DNA from: Spirochaetia bacterium
GTDB lineage: Bacteria > Spirochaetota > Spirochaetia > Treponematales > Breznakiellaceae
Reading direction: 5' to 3'
NCBI GenBank assembly: GCA_025997675.1
Contig: BNUX01000062.1
Location: 1-17,882 of the forward strand
DNA: 17,882 bases
The position numbers and the translations under genes are program-made. The notes under the pieces are model-generated. The model worked only from the letters and a program-made list of their open reading frames with translations. It searched no databases and was not told the DNA's origin. Shown here piece after piece: positions 6,986 through 12,856 of the stretch (position 1 is its first letter; every line of letters begins with the position of its first letter).

Positions 6986-9196
6986 GTGTCTGATCTCTTT
7001 ACCGTCCAGGGGGCGGGAACACCGGATGGTCCCTTAGCGGACCGCATGCGTCCCCGGACCCTGGATGACGTGGTCGGTCAGGATCACATCGTGGGTCCCG
7101 GACGGCTGCTCCGGCGGGCCATACAGGCGGACCGGCTTTCCTCGGTTATTTTCTATGGCCCACCGGGTACGGGGAAGACCAGCCTGGCCCGGGTTATCGC
7201 CAATACAACCAGAGCCTACTTTGAAAGCCTCAACGCCGTCCTTGCGGGGATAAAGGATATACGGGAAGCTATAGACCGCAGCGATGATCGGCGGCGGCTC
7301 TACGGTAAGCGCACCATCCTCTTTGTGGACGAGGTTCATCGCTGGAACAAGGCACAGCAGGACGCCCTCCTCCCCTGGGTGGAGAACGGCACGGTGATCC
7401 TGGTGGGGGCCACCACGGAAAACCCCTTCTTTGAGGTGAACCGAGCCCTGGTCAGCCGGAGCCGCATCTTCCAGCTCAAGCCCCTGACCGCAGAGAATCT
7501 CCGGGAAGCGGCGCAGAGAACCCTGGCGGACAAGGAACGGGGCTATGGCAAGTGGCGGGTCAGCTTCGAAGAGGGCGCCCTGGAACACCTGGTGGAGGTG
7601 GCAGGCGGGGATGCCCGGAGCCTCCTTAACGCCCTGGAACTGGCGATTGAAACCTCCGTCCCCTGGCCCCCGGCGGAGGGGACTGAAATACCGGTTAGCT
7701 TTGAGGCCGCCGAGGAAAGCATCCAGCGCCGAGCGGTCCTCTACGACCGGGACGGGGACTATCACTTCGATACCATCAGCGCCTTCATCAAGAGCGTCCG
7801 GGGGAGCGATCCCGACGCGGCCCTCTACTGGCTGGCCAAGATGGTCCGCGCCGGTGAGGACCCCTCGTTTATCTTCCGGCGCATGATCATCCTTGCCAGC
7901 GAGGACGTAGGCCTTGCGGACCCCGCCGCCATCAACGTGGTTATCTCCTGCGCCGAGGCCTTTGACCGCATCGGCTTCCCGGAGGGCAACTTCCCCCTGG
8001 CCCATGCCTGCCTCTACCTGGCCACCGCTCCCAAGTCCAACACCACCATGGCCTTCTTCGACGCCCTGGCCGCGGTGGACAAGGAGGACGCCGAGGTTCC
8101 CAACAACCTCCGGGACGCCAATCGGGACAAGGAGGGCTTCGGCCACGGGGAGGGCTACATCTACCCCCACGCCTACCGGGACCACTGGGCCGCCCAGCAA
8201 TACCTCCCTAAAAAGCTCCGGGGCAAAACCTTCTATAACCCCTCCCGCATGGGCTACGAGGGCAAGATCCGGGAAGCGGTGCTGCAGAAACGGGAACTGC
8301 AAGCGGCGCTCATCATGGGGGATGATGTTGCAGACGGGGAATTCCTCTCCTGGTCCGCCTCCTCCAAGGGCCGGGAGGGCTGGTTTAAGCGGCTGGAATC
8401 GGGGCGGAGCGGCCTCCTCCTCCGGGACCGGGACGCCATTCTGGGGCAGTGCTCCATAGAGCGCCATCACCGCATCCTGGTGGCCTCGGCCAACGACGGC
8501 CTCCTCCTCTGGGAAAGCCTGCGCCGGGTAAGCGAGGGGCTTGCCGCCGCCCTGGTGGACAGCGAAGCCGCCCGGGAAGCCCTGCTCCAGTATGCCTCCA
8601 CTATTGATGAGCCGGAACAGCCCCTGATTGCCGTACACAAGGGGCCGCTCCTGCCGTCACCGGAAGAGGCGGACAGGTGGTTTGAATGCCATAGCTTTGA
8701 CCATATCCTTGCCCGGGAACCCTGGAGACGGGGGATTGGGTTCACCGCCTTTGCGGAAAGCGCCGGGCGTTTGCTGGCGGAGGGCGGGGATGTGGTCCTG
8801 CTCCAGTCCCCGCCGCGCATGGGGGAGCGGATATCCCGGATTCTGGCAGAGAATGGTACGGCGGATGCCCTGATTCACCGGCTTGCGGAAGCGGAGGAGG
8901 CATTTTTTGCCGCCGGCGGGCACTGGACCTGGGATGCCGAAACCCTGGAACACAGCTTTACCGCGGCGGGTTTCAAAACCACCCTGACCGTCCTGGACCA
9001 AAGCGAGGAGCGGCTCCTCACCGAACGGGACATCGCCACCTGGTTTGACGCAGACAAGTCAAGCTGGGGGGGCTTTATCCACAAAACTCTGGGGGGGGAG
9101 GACTTCTTTGCCTTGAAGGACATGCTCCTCCGGAGGGCCAAGCAGGGCCCCATCCTATGGAAGTGGCGGAGCCTGCTGTTCAGGGGGGGGCAATAG
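6986..9196 (+). CDS. rarA: AAA+ recombination factor RarA (MgsA) fused to an extra C-terminal domain
   Basis: 736 residues, against about 430-450 for ordinary RarA. Residues 1-440 hold the clamp-loader-like ATPase: ADRMRPRTLDDVVGQ, Walker A GPPGTGKT (58-65), Walker B ILFVDEVHR (111-119), sensor 1 GATTEN (141-146), sensor 2 region GGDARSLLNALELA (207-220), and the tetramerisation part through HAYRDHWAAQQYLP. RarA acts at stalled replication forks and works on DNA ends. Residues about 445-736 are an extension with RHHRILVASANDGLLLWESL, which looks like the nucleotide-binding start of a methyltransferase-like fold. I know this two-part architecture from cyanobacteria (PRK13341-type 'RarA/unknown domain fusion'). 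The start is a GTG with no clear ribosome binding site, 15 bp after the lipoprotein gene. The next Met (residue 21) would remove conserved sequence. Confidence 0.88.
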   Translation: MSDLFTVQGAGTPDGPLADRMRPRTLDDVVGQDHIVGPGRLLRRAIQADRLSSVIFYGPPGTGKTSLARVIANTTRAYFESLNAVLAGIKDIREAIDRSDDRRRLYGKRTILFVDEVHRWNKAQQDALLPWVENGTVILVGATTENPFFEVNRALVSRSRIFQLKPLTAENLREAAQRTLADKERGYGKWRVSFEEGALEHLVEVAGGDARSLLNALELAIETSVPWPPAEGTEIPVSFEAAEESIQRRAVLYDRDGDYHFDTISAFIKSVRGSDPDAALYWLAKMVRAGEDPSFIFRRMIILASEDVGLADPAAINVVISCAEAFDRIGFPEGNFPLAHACLYLATAPKSNTTMAFFDALAAVDKEDAEVPNNLRDANRDKEGFGHGEGYIYPHAYRDHWAAQQYLPKKLRGKTFYNPSRMGYEGKIREAVLQKRELQAALIMGDDVADGEFLSWSASSKGREGWFKRLESGRSGLLLRDRDAILGQCSIERHHRILVASANDGLLLWESLRRVSEGLAAALVDSEAAREALLQYASTIDEPEQPLIAVHKGPLLPSPEEADRWFECHSFDHILAREPWRRGIGFTAFAESAGRLLAEGGDVVLLQSPPRMGERISRILAENGTADALIHRLAEAEEAFFAAGGHWTWDAETLEHSFTAAGFKTTLTVLDQSEERLLTERDIATWFDADKSSWGGFIHKTLGGEDFFALKDMLLRRAKQGPILWKWRSLLFRGGQ

Positions 9197-9208
9197 GTAT
9201 TGCAGGCC

Positions 9209-9230
9209 TCGTGTCATGGGTATGATACGA
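9209..9230. repeat. Inverted repeat after rarA
   Basis: TCGTGTCAT (9209-9217) and ATGATACGA (9222-9230) pair with one G-T wobble around a 4-nt loop. No T-run follows, so it is not a standard terminator. It lies 9 bp before the 69-bp repeat and could be an operator, a stem in the rarA 3' end, or a trace of the rearrangement there. Confidence 0.4.
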
Positions 9231-9239
9231 TCCGTGTGA

Positions 9240-9308
9240 GATGTAACCGGCTTGCCGGTAGCCGAACTGGAAGGACTGTAATTTTATCCCCATAATACGT
9301 CTACCGCC
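9240..9308 (+). repeat. 69-bp direct repeat, left copy: orphan 3' end of the nuclease gene
   Basis: This stretch is identical, base for base, to 10191-10259. Its first 42 bases encode the last residues DVTGLPVAELEGL and the stop of the nuclease gene, in the same orientation but with no gene body before them. The other 27 bases copy the DNA after that stop. Similarity ends sharply at both sides. It is the stump of a second copy of the gene or of its target. Confidence 0.9.
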
Positions 9309-9329
9309 AGGAAACCGGGGGCGGCTTTT
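9304..9329 (+). terminator. Possible weak rho-independent terminator before the nuclease gene
   Basis: CCGCC (9304-9308) can pair with GGCGG (9320-9324) over an 11-nt loop, followed by CTTTTC. The stem is short and the T-run poor. It could end transcripts from rarA or from the lost gene copy. Confidence 0.3.
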
Positions 9330-9336
9330 CAGGGAG

Positions 9337-9364
9337 TTACAAGCCCGTATCCTTGTAGTATACT
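9337..9364 (+). promoter_or_regulatory. Possible promoter of the nuclease gene, leaderless
   Basis: TATACT (9359-9364) is a good -10; the -35, TTACAA (9337-9342), is poor (spacer 16). Transcription would start at about 9371, next to the ATG at 9372. No Shine-Dalgarno sequence precedes that ATG. A perfect 10-bp palindrome, TAGTATACTA (9356-9365), covers the -10. Confidence 0.4.
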
Positions 9365-9371
9365 ATACTCC

Positions 9372-10232
9372 ATGCACGATGATCCCATAAATTGGCACGG
9401 CGCCTTCTACGATGCAATCCGCCTCGAACTGGAAGACTACCTTGACATCCTCACCTTCGAGTTCGAGCATCAACTGAACACCGATCCCTTAATCATCGAC
9501 GCGCTCATTTTAAAGAAGAGGAAGCCGGTAGTCATAGAAAAGAACATAGCCGCCATTTTTAAAACGACCAACATAGTGGAGTTTAAGAGCCCCGAAGACT
9601 ATCTATCCATAAGTGATTTCCATAAAGCCGTAGCCTACACGCATTTGTACTGCGCCACGGTACAAGACGCGGCCATTACCGACATCACGCTTACCTTTGT
9701 TCTGACCCGCAGGCCCCGGGATGTGTTAAACCATATTGCAACTGATTGCAAGTACCCCGTCACGCAAAAAAACCCCGGAATATACCAGGTAACCGGCAGT
9801 CTTTTCCCCATCCAAATAATTGAAACCAAGCGGTTGTCGGAAGATGAAAACATGTGGTTAAAAGATTTACACAAGGGCCTTGAGCCCCGGACACTCGGAA
9901 AAATACTACAGGCCAGCCATGCCTATTCAAATTCAGATCACATAAAAGCCTATTTAGATGCCATACTAAAGGCAAACTACGATGCTATGGAGGCAATCAA
10001 AATGAACGAAACAAGAAAGTTTTATGAAGCGCTCGAACGGATGGGGGTAGTCGCAGAGTTTGAAGCGCGGGGTATCGAGAAAGGTATCGAAAAAGGCCGT
10101 GAAGAAGGCCGCGAAGAAGGTATCGAGAAAGGTTTGCGGCTTACGGCAACGAATCTTAAAAAGACAGGGATGCCGCTTAAACAAATTGCCGATGTAACCG
10201 GCTTGCCGGTAGCCGAACTGGAAGGACTGTAA
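9372..10232 (+). CDS. PD-(D/E)XK nuclease family protein (Rpn/transposase-associated type)
   Basis: 286 residues. The N-terminal part (LIIDALILKK, then NIVEFKSPEDYLSISDFHKAVAY) has the metal-binding pattern of the PD-(D/E)XK nuclease fold, with D43 and E70-x-K72 as likely catalytic residues. The C-terminus has five four-residue repeats of GIEK/GREE type (234-253, encoded by five 12-bp tandem units at 10071-10130), then a short helical tail KQIADVTGLPVAELEGL typical of the Rpn/PD-(D/E)XK transposase-like proteins that occur in many copies in such genomes. The gene is visibly richer in A/T than its neighbours. It separates rarA from the flagellin genes and is flanked by a perfect 69-bp repeat of its own 3' end, so it is probably a mobile or recently duplicated unit. 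Some databases name relatives '3-isopropylmalate dehydrogenase', which is unsupported here. Confidence 0.7.
   Translation: MHDDPINWHGAFYDAIRLELEDYLDILTFEFEHQLNTDPLIIDALILKKRKPVVIEKNIAAIFKTTNIVEFKSPEDYLSISDFHKAVAYTHLYCATVQDAAITDITLTFVLTRRPRDVLNHIATDCKYPVTQKNPGIYQVTGSLFPIQIIETKRLSEDENMWLKDLHKGLEPRTLGKILQASHAYSNSDHIKAYLDAILKANYDAMEAIKMNETRKFYEALERMGVVAEFEARGIEKGIEKGREEGREEGIEKGLRLTATNLKKTGMPLKQIADVTGLPVAELEGL
10071..10130 (+). repeat. Five 12-bp tandem repeats in the nuclease gene
   Basis: Units start at 10071, 10083, 10095, 10107 and 10119. The first and fifth are identical (GGTATCGAGAAA); the middle ones read GGCCGTGAAGAA or close to it. They encode GIEK, GIEK, GREE, GREE, GIEK, a charged helical linker. 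Copy number could vary without shifting frame. Confidence 0.85.
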
Positions 10233-10259
10233 TTTTATCCCCATAATACGTCTACCGCC
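10191..10259 (+). repeat. 69-bp direct repeat, right copy: real 3' end of the nuclease gene
   Basis: Identical to 9240-9308, at an offset of 951 bp. It contains the last 13 codons and the stop of the nuclease gene plus 27 bases after it. The base before it and the bases after it differ from the left copy. Confidence 0.9.
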
Positions 10260-10287
10260 GGGTCCACTTATTGGGAGCAAAAAAAGC

Positions 10288-10315
10288 TAAAGTTTATCCC
10301 CATTCCTTCCGAAAC
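10288..10315 (+). promoter_or_regulatory. Sigma28 (FliA)-type flagellar promoter of the first flaB
   Basis: TAAAGTTT (10288-10295) equals the full sigma28 -35 consensus. After 12 bp comes TCCGAAAC (10308-10315), which keeps the CCGA core of the -10 consensus GCCGATAA. The spacer is one base longer than in enterobacteria. The leader after it forms a small hairpin, GGGCA/TGCCC (10323-10336), before the ribosome binding site. Confidence 0.65.
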
Positions 10316-10360
10316 TGGTAATGGGCAAGGATGCCCGGAACGAATTTCAAGGAGGATCAT

Positions 10361-11221
10361 ATGATCATCAACCACAACCTCTCCGCCATGTTTGCGGACA
10401 GGTCCCTCAAGGTTACCCAGGGTAACCTTACCAAGTCCATGGAGAAGCTTTCTTCAGGACTCCGTATCAACCGCGCCGGTGACGACGCGTCGGGACTGGC
10501 GGTTTCCGAAAAAATGCGGAGCCAGGTCAGGGGCCTCCACCAGGCCTCCGCAAACGCGGCAAACGGCATTTCCTTTATCCAGACCAGTGAAGGATACCTC
10601 CAGGAGACCCAGGATATTCTCCAGCGCATGCGGGAACTGGCGGTACAGTCCTCCAACGGCATCTACACCGACGAGGATCGTATGATGATCCAGGTGGAAG
10701 TGTCCCAGCTTATCGACGAAGTTGACCGGATAGCCAGCCATGCCCAGTTCAACGGCATGAACATGCTCACCGGCCGCTTCGCCCAGCAGACCGGGGGCAA
10801 TGCGCCTACCGCCTCCATGTGGTTCCATATCGGCGCCAATATGGATCAGCGGGAGCAGATGTTTATCGGCACCATGACTGCCGCCGGGCTTGGTATCCGC
10901 AATGTCGGGGATGGCTCCTTCGTGGATATGCAGACCCCGGAGACGGCCAACCAGGCTATCGGCGCCCTGGACTCGGCTTTGAAAGTCATCAGCAAGCAGC
11001 GGGCGGACCTGGGGGCCTACCAGAACCGGATGGAAATGGCCATTAACGGCCTGGACATCGGGGCGGAGAACCTCCAAGCCTCGGAATCCCGGATCAGGGA
11101 CACCGATATGGCCAGCCAGATGGTGGAGTTTATGCGGGACCAGATCCTGTCCCAGGCGGGGACGGCCATGCTGGCCCAGGCAAACCAGCGGACCACTTCG
11201 GTCTTGCAACTTCTCCAATAG
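10361..11221 (+). CDS. flaB: Flagellin FlaB, periplasmic flagellar filament core protein (first copy)
   Basis: 286 residues, the normal size of spirochaete FlaB. The N-terminal D0/D1 helices carry [41 protein letters not shown] and the [14 protein letters not shown] stretch. The short centre includes [15 protein letters not shown], characteristic of FlaB. The C-terminus has [30 protein letters not shown] and [12 protein letters not shown]. It is exported by the flagellar type III system and assembles the core of periplasmic flagella. The ATG at 10361 is preferred because AAGGAGG (10349-10355) lies just before it and the protein then begins with the invariant MIINHN; an ATG at 10331 adds unrelated residues. 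A sigma28-like promoter precedes it. Whether it corresponds to FlaB1, 2 or 3 cannot be settled here. Confidence 0.95.
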   Translation: MIINHNLSAMFADRSLKVTQGNLTKSMEKLSSGLRINRAGDDASGLAVSEKMRSQVRGLHQASANAANGISFIQTSEGYLQETQDILQRMRELAVQSSNGIYTDEDRMMIQVEVSQLIDEVDRIASHAQFNGMNMLTGRFAQQTGGNAPTASMWFHIGANMDQREQMFIGTMTAAGLGIRNVGDGSFVDMQTPETANQAIGALDSALKVISKQRADLGAYQNRMEMAINGLDIGAENLQASESRIRDTDMASQMVEFMRDQILSQAGTAMLAQANQRTTSVLQLLQ

Positions 11222-11240
11222 TACGTTATAGTTAGAAGAA

Positions 11241-11274
11241 GGTGAGGGGGTAGTTCCGCAAGGATCCCCTCACC
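11241..11274 (+). terminator. Strong hairpin after the first flaB, probable terminator or 3' stabiliser
   Basis: GGTGAGGGG (11241-11249) pairs perfectly with CCCCTCACC (11266-11274) over a 16-nt loop, 20 bp after the stop. Only CTTCAATGTTCTTTG follows, a weak T-run, so part of the transcripts may read on into the second flaB. Confidence 0.5.
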
Positions 11275-11284
11275 CTTCAATGTT

Positions 11285-11469
11285 CTTTGACAAAGACCCT
11301 GGTTGGATAGCGCTTTAGCGCACACGCAGGGCGGCACGGATCGATTATTACCGGGTTAAACCGGAAATAACCGTTTCGTTCCGTACAAGGCAGAACCGGG
11401 AGGAATGGCGCGAACCTCCTTCCGGGACGGCTTACCGTGCGGTTCGGGTATGGCGAAGGAACGCCGTAC
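11285..11469 (+). promoter_or_regulatory. Densely structured leader of the second flaB, several consecutive hairpins
   Basis: No gene is visible between 11222 and 11491. Consecutive inverted repeats are: TCTTTG-A-CAAAGA (11285-11297); a long imperfect hairpin 11336-11384 (ACGGA..TCCGT outside, CGA/TCG, TTATT/AATAA and CCGG/CCGG inside); CCGGGAGGA/TCCTTCCGG (11396-11425, one G-T pair); ACGG/CCGT (11427-11438); and GTATGGCG/CGCCGTAC (11448-11469, one G-T pair, 6-nt loop). The last stem ends 11 bp before the ribosome binding site. A weak TTGACA (11287-11292) has no convincing -10, and no sigma28 site was found. It may be an RNA regulator or a repeat element; its type is not recognised. Confidence 0.5.
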
Positions 11470-11491
11470 TTACCAACGCAAGGAGGGTTAT

Positions 11492-12346
11492 ATGATTATT
11501 AATCACAACATGAGCGCCATGTTTGCCAACCGGCAGCTTGGGGTTACGCAGGGCGATGTAGCAAAGAGCATTGAACGGCTCAGCTCAGGCCAGCGTATTA
11601 ACCGGGCCGGTGACGATGCTTCCGGGCTCGCGGTTTCCGAGAAAATGCGGGGCCAGATCCGGGGTTTGAACCAGGCGGAGCGCAATATACAGAACGGTGT
11701 GTCCTTTATCCAGGTTACCGAGGGTTACCTTCAGGAAAGCCAGGATATCCTGCACCGTCTGCGGGAGCTGTCCGTACAGTCCGCCAACGGTATCTATACC
11801 GATGAGGATCGTATGCAGGTTCAGGTTGAGGTATCCCAGTTGGTCGATGAAATCAACCGTGTGGCGAGCCATGCTCAATACAACGGCATGAACATCCTGA
11901 CCGGGTCCTTTGCCCAGAACTCTGCGGTAAACCGGGTTATGCAGCTCCAGGTCGGGGCCAATATGGATCAGAACGAATCGATCTTTATCGGTACCATGAC
12001 TGCTCAGGCACTTGGTTTACAGAGCCAGGGGGGCGAGGTGGGGACTATCTCCATTGCCTCCCCTGAGGAAGCGAATCAGGCTATCGGTTCCGTCGATTCC
12101 GCATTGAAGTTAATCTCCAAGCAGCGGGCCGATCTTGGCGCGTATCAGAACCGGTTTGAAATGGCCGCCCAGGGCATCGCCGTAGCGGCGGAGAACCTGC
12201 AAGCCTCCGAATCCCGGATACGGGATGCGGATATGGCGACCGAAATGGTTGCCTTTACCAGGGATTCAATCCTGTCACAGGCGGGGACCGCCATGCTGGC
12301 TCAGGCCAATATGCAGACCCAGTCGGTATTACAGCTCCTTGGTTAA
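11492..12346 (+). CDS. flaB: Flagellin FlaB, periplasmic flagellar filament core protein (second copy)
   Basis: 284 residues and a clear paralogue of the upstream flagellin: the same MIINHN start, [19 protein letters not shown], the [17 protein letters not shown] region, [30 protein letters not shown] and [11 protein letters not shown]. The centre differs: the TASMWFHI segment of the first copy is replaced by [15 protein letters not shown], and the protein is two residues shorter. AGGAGGG (11481-11487) precedes the ATG at 11492. A longer frame from 11405 would add 29 residues, has its GGAGG only about 2 nt before the ATG, and spoils the conserved start. Spirochaetes commonly carry several FlaB core proteins, so this is a normal duplication. 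A terminator follows. Confidence 0.95.
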   Translation: MIINHNMSAMFANRQLGVTQGDVAKSIERLSSGQRINRAGDDASGLAVSEKMRGQIRGLNQAERNIQNGVSFIQVTEGYLQESQDILHRLRELSVQSANGIYTDEDRMQVQVEVSQLVDEINRVASHAQYNGMNILTGSFAQNSAVNRVMQLQVGANMDQNESIFIGTMTAQALGLQSQGGEVGTISIASPEEANQAIGSVDSALKLISKQRADLGAYQNRFEMAAQGIAVAAENLQASESRIRDADMATEMVAFTRDSILSQAGTAMLAQANMQTQSVLQLLG

Positions 12347-12391
12347 ATTGGAAGCGTAAAAGAGACTTCTGGACGTCGTCTTTTGAACGCA

Positions 12392-12429
12392 GGACCGGGG
12401 GAGTTCGCGCCCTTCCCCGTCCTTTTTTT
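12392..12429 (+). terminator. Rho-independent terminator after the second flaB
   Basis: GGAC-C-GGGG (12392-12400) pairs with CCCC-GTCC (12415-12422) with one bulged C, followed by seven T (12423-12429). It separates the flagellins from flaG, which must then have its own promoter or depend on read-through. Confidence 0.8.
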
Positions 12430-12464
12430 GAAAGTCACGATCTTCCTATTATGTGGAGGATTAT

Positions 12465-12500
12465 ATGTATTTTGGGAGGTGCCTATGGGTACTGTATTAG
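12465..12500 (+). CDS. Possible 11-codon upstream ORF overlapping the flaG start
   Basis: ATG at 12465 has a well-placed GGAGG (12455-12459) and encodes MYFGRCLWVLY before TAG at 12498-12500. It reads through the flaG ribosome binding site and the flaG ATG (12485) in another frame. It could couple or limit flaG translation. It may also be chance; there is no homology evidence. Confidence 0.3.
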   Translation: MYFGRCLWVLY

Positions 12501-12832
12501 CCACTCGGGGAGTAATTCCCCTGCAGGAACTCCCCCAGGCTAGGGCGTCTAAAGCCGCTTCTGCCCAGGCCGCAGCCGTAAAACAATTTGAATCAACCCT
12601 GCCGGGGAACCGGAAACCAATACGTTCTATGATAGCGGACCTTGAGCGGGTTTCGCTGGCCATGAACCGACGGCTCAAATTCGAGGTGGACCACGAATCC
12701 CATGATGTAACGGTCAAGGTCATCGACGGGGAAACCGATAAGGTAATAAAGGTCCTTCCGCCGGAAGAATTGCAGAGACTGCATGACAACATAAGGGAAA
12801 CCATCGGTTTCTTATTCGACGAGCGGGTGTAG
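12485..12832 (+). CDS. flaG: FlaG family flagellar protein
   Basis: 115 residues. The C-terminal half is the FlaG domain: NRRLKFEVDHESHDVTVKVIDGETDKVIKVLPPEEL (about 62-97), then HDNIRETIGFLFDERV. The N-terminal half is alanine-rich and variable, as usual. FlaG proteins are linked to filament length and are normally found beside flagellin and fliD genes, as here. GGGAGG (12474-12479) lies 5 nt before the ATG. An in-frame extension back to 12383 would translate through the terminator, so it is rejected. Confidence 0.85.
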   Translation: MGTVLATRGVIPLQELPQARASKAASAQAAAVKQFESTLPGNRKPIRSMIADLERVSLAMNRRLKFEVDHESHDVTVKVIDGETDKVIKVLPPEELQRLHDNIRETIGFLFDERV

Positions 12833-12856
12833 CGTAAAGGTTCCAAAGCGTGGGGT

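Noticed and set aside
7034..8638. Open frame of 534 codons on the minus strand
   Set aside because: It lies entirely opposite rarA and its translation has the Gly/Pro/Val-rich look of an antisense frame in GC-rich coding DNA. The plus strand has all RarA motifs.
10331..10360. Earlier ATG for the first flaB
   Set aside because: It would put extra residues before the invariant MIINHN start, and AAGGAGG sits before the ATG at 10361.
11396..11469. Group II intron or retron-like RNA between the flagellins
   Set aside because: Some strings (GTGCGGTTCGGG) recall intron ends, but there is no domain V with its GAAA loop, and no reverse transcriptase gene.
11405..11491. Earlier ATG for the second flaB (adds [10 protein letters not shown] and more)
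   Set aside because: GGAGG is too close to this ATG, the region folds into hairpins, and all FlaB proteins begin MIINHN. It remains a possible tiny leader frame, but without support.
12383..12484. Earlier ATG for flaG
   Set aside because: Translation would run through the rho-independent terminator of the second flaB; the ATG at 12485 has a strong ribosome binding site.
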